Below are positions 62,222-64,000 of a DNA stretch of 64,000 nucleotides, piece by piece. Under the pieces are notes generated by a model that did not search any database, had not been told where the DNA came from, and worked only from the letters and a program-made list of their open reading frames with translations. The position numbers and the translations under genes are program-made. Source of the DNA: Niallia sp. XMNu-256 (GTDB lineage: Bacteria > Bacillota > Bacilli > Bacillales > Cytobacillaceae); NCBI RefSeq assembly GCF_036670015.1, contig NZ_CP137636.1, positions 3,822,501 through 3,886,500 on the forward strand. Direction: 5' to 3'. Positions within the stretch are counted from its first letter, which is position 1. The number at the start of each line of letters is the position of its first letter.

Positions 62222-63397
62222 TTAAATTTCTTTATGTCTCAATGACCGTTTTCTTATCTTCCTCACCACCATTAGAAAAGGACGTAATGGAAAATATAAA
62301 AGATGCAAATATTTAGGCAATTTGAATGTCTGTACATCAGCATAGTTAGGATAAAACAATAGTAAACCCTTGAAGAATCTATCTGCTTTGTTCATCGACC
62401 ATCTATAGCGCTTATATGATTTAGTTGAACTGATAGCCGCTATTGATTCCATTCCATTGATGAATTCCATTGAATGTTGCGCCAGCTTCCTTGCATCACT
62501 TCTTTCCGTTAATTCTTTCAAATCACCTTCAATTGGAGTCCTCAATAGCTCCGAGGTTAAAATAAGCGCTTGTCCGCCTACATGACCTCTGTGATATTGT
62601 TTAAGTTGCTGGATGCTTTTTTCGATATCCAATCCTTTTCTTAACATTTTATCAATATCCAATAACCAACGAAGGCGAAACCATCCATGGCGAGCTCCAT
62701 GTGATACGAGATACGTAAATAAATCCTCTTCCCCTAAAAAATAAACAGGCTCGTTTGTGATTACACTGACCCTTTTACGTTCCCATAATTCATTGAAAGA
62801 AGGTTCTTTAGATGGAAACGGCTCTAATCTCCAATGAATTTCCAGCATCATCTGTTTTTGTGGATGATAATAAACGATATGATGCTTTCCCCATTTCCAA
62901 TCGTTCAATACGAAAGGCAATACGGAAAGTACCGGTTCTTTTTCATAGCCTAAATCGATTAGAATCTCTTCAACTCTTTCAATATGTTTTATTTGTATTA
63001 ATATATCTAAGTCTTTAGATGTCCGCAGGGAAAGATCACCATAAAGATGAGCAGCAATGACCGGTCCTTTTAAAAAAAGAAGCGGAATATGATTTTCGGT
63101 GAATAACTTGCTAAGTTGCTCCATTTCCTTGCTTAATGCAAGCATTTTAAATGTATTGAGCTTGTATTCCTTATATAAGGTTTGAAGGACAAATGAGGGA
63201 ATTCCATCAATATTCTTTAGTTTTGAATAAACCATTGGATAAACACGATGATGTCTTGCTAATTGGAGAAGTATCTCCCATTCAATATCAGGTAACCATT
63301 TTTGATGAATGGGCTCATTGTCAACCCTCATGAGTTCCAGTAATAAGTTTAATTCTTTTGATACCGTGGATAAATTAAGACAATAATCGTTATTCAT
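62222..63397 (-). CDS. nucleotidyltransferase family protein of lasso clusters (PadeN-like)
   Basis: 391 residues, ATG at 63397 with GAGGGAG upstream. NTP_transf_5 signature LFLKGPVIAAHLYGDLSLR and TSKDLDILI (metal Asp pair), IHWRLEP and SHGARHGWFRLRWLLDID. Accompanies the kinase in paeninodin-type clusters, with an assumed tailoring role not established. Here it is first in the direction of transcription and has its own terminator, unlike the paeninodin order where it is last. Confidence 0.87.
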   Translation of the reverse strand: MNNDYCLNLSTVSKELNLLLELMRVDNEPIHQKWLPDIEWEILLQLARHHRVYPMVYSKLKNIDGIPSFVLQTLYKEYKLNTFKMLALSKEMEQLSKLFTENHIPLLFLKGPVIAAHLYGDLSLRTSKDLDILIQIKHIERVEEILIDLGYEKEPVLSVLPFVLNDWKWGKHHIVYYHPQKQMMLEIHWRLEPFPSKEPSFNELWERKRVSVITNEPVYFLGEEDLFTYLVSHGARHGWFRLRWLLDIDKMLRKGLDIEKSIQQLKQYHRGHVGGQALILTSELLRTPIEGDLKELTERSDARKLAQHSMEFINGMESIAAISSTKSYKRYRWSMNKADRFFKGLLLFYPNYADVQTFKLPKYLHLLYFPLRPFLMVVRKIRKRSLRHKEI

Positions 63398-63814
63398 CTA
63401 TACTCCCTCATCAAGTTTACATAGTAAGAATCTCTATTAAATAAAAGAAAAAGTGAACGGTACAGAACATTTCGACACAAATCTACTAAATACATTTTTC
63501 AAAAACCATTTCAATTAATAGTATATAACACATTAAACTGCTATCATAGACATTTATACCTATTTAATTTAAAAAGCCCTGTGGAAATAAATCCACAGTA
63601 CTTAATCTACATCCACCTATTCTAAAAACTTTTCCATTTTTCAGGATGACGTCTAAGTCACCCTTTGTTCGTAATCCTCCCACTTTCTAATACCTGTCTC
63701 AACATACCGAGGTTTTTTTTCGAGAGCTCGGCCATTTCATAAAAAAAAGAGAATACCATTATATACACACGGTTTAGGATACGTTCCTCTACCAAGAATT
63801 TAACTATATGACCT
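63398..63814. other. intergenic region between flippase-like gene and nucleotidyltransferase
   Basis: A hairpin CTGTGGA / TCCACAG at 63571-63598 with T run on the minus strand is the likely terminator of the upstream gene. No coding sequence seen. Confidence 0.55.
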
Positions 63815-64000
63815 TTAGCTATTGTAACCCCCATGAAATATTTTTTTGAAAATAATCTCCGATTCTTTTACCTTTAAAAGGAAGTTTAATATCAGGTAAA
63901 TTATTATACCTAAAACAATTGAAATAAAGAGAGATATATGAATATTAATATTTTGGCTTATAAAACTATAGGACCAATAAACTATAATACCCATTATAGT
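63815..64000 (-). CDS. C-terminus of a membrane protein, probable polysaccharide flippase
   Basis: 61 codons run from the window edge to TAA at 63815. Two hydrophobic stretches (IVYWSYSFISQN...; LFISIVLGIIIYLILNFLL) and a basic end resemble the end of Wzx-type or MATE-like polysaccharide transporters. Only the tail is visible, so the family is uncertain. Confidence 0.45.
   Translation of the reverse strand, partial: TIMGIIVYWSYSFISQNINIHISLFISIVLGIIIYLILNFLLKVKESEIIFKKIFHGGYNS

Overview
The window is low-GC chromosomal DNA of an endospore-forming Bacillaceae species, Bacillus or Neobacillus-like. The evidence is gene content: Sda, two ComK-like proteins, a YkyA-like lipoprotein, an FbpA-type Fur-regulated peptide, the BpsA/BpsB alkylpyrone pair, a long KatE catalase, a Bsn-type secreted nuclease and a YrhG-like formate channel. 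Start sites carry strong GGAGG-type ribosome binding sites with frequent TTG and GTG starts. There are no rRNA or tRNA genes and no CRISPR array.

Layout. 0-25 kb is housekeeping and accessory metabolism: the end of an EAL phosphodiesterase, a nitroreductase, secreted nuclease, YkyA-like lipoprotein, polysaccharide deacetylase, bpsA-bpsB, fbpA-like peptide, catalase, formate channel, M28 peptidase lipoprotein, two DUF2294 proteins flanking sda, a stress-type membrane protein, cupin, cold-shock protein and zinc-ribbon proteins. 25-31 kb holds an HTH replication-type protein, a ComK paralogue, a possible abortive-infection-type membrane protein and a coiled-coil exported protein. 31-39 kb holds a GH16 / GT2 / CE4 exopolysaccharide operon and three copies of a ~600-bp cassette, each encoding one 41-42 aa cationic peptide (the 'MPLIEM' family). 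A fourth peptide gene lies at 55.5 kb. 39-42.5 kb has a two-gene unit of unknown function (membrane protein plus 658-aa helical protein) and a solo Pycsar-effector-like (PycTM-like) membrane protein. 42.9-47.4 kb encodes a 1300-aa repeat-built surface protein and a membrane-anchored partner. 48-54 kb has an AAC(3)-family acetyltransferase, an isolated SPP1-like phage replication module (initiator, loader, helicase), an XRE regulator and a second ComK paralogue. 55.8-63.4 kb is a lasso peptide biosynthetic cluster of the paeninodin type: nucleotidyltransferase, lasso cyclase, precursor, HPr-kinase-like tailoring kinase, B1, B2 and exporter. The window ends in the C-terminus of a probable polysaccharide flippase.

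Two families of dispersed non-coding repeats run through the window. Family 1 is a hairpin element whose arms contain GAACCGTCCC/GGGACGGTTC. Family 2 has the core TTTTCGGGGCGTCMCTGTGACG. They sit mostly just downstream of genes, sometimes supply stop codons or replace C-termini, and family 2 is nested inside the loop of family 1 at least twice. Several decayed genes (DUF421, ykyA-like, galE, MBL-fold, IS110-like, a phage initiator fragment and a repeat-truncated exported protein) show an actively rearranging accessory region.

The most interesting objects are the lasso cluster with its 49-aa precursor (predicted Gly1-Asp9 ring, C-terminal Ser as likely phosphorylation site), the four-copy peptide family, and a promoter-region block shared between one peptide gene and the exopolysaccharide operon.
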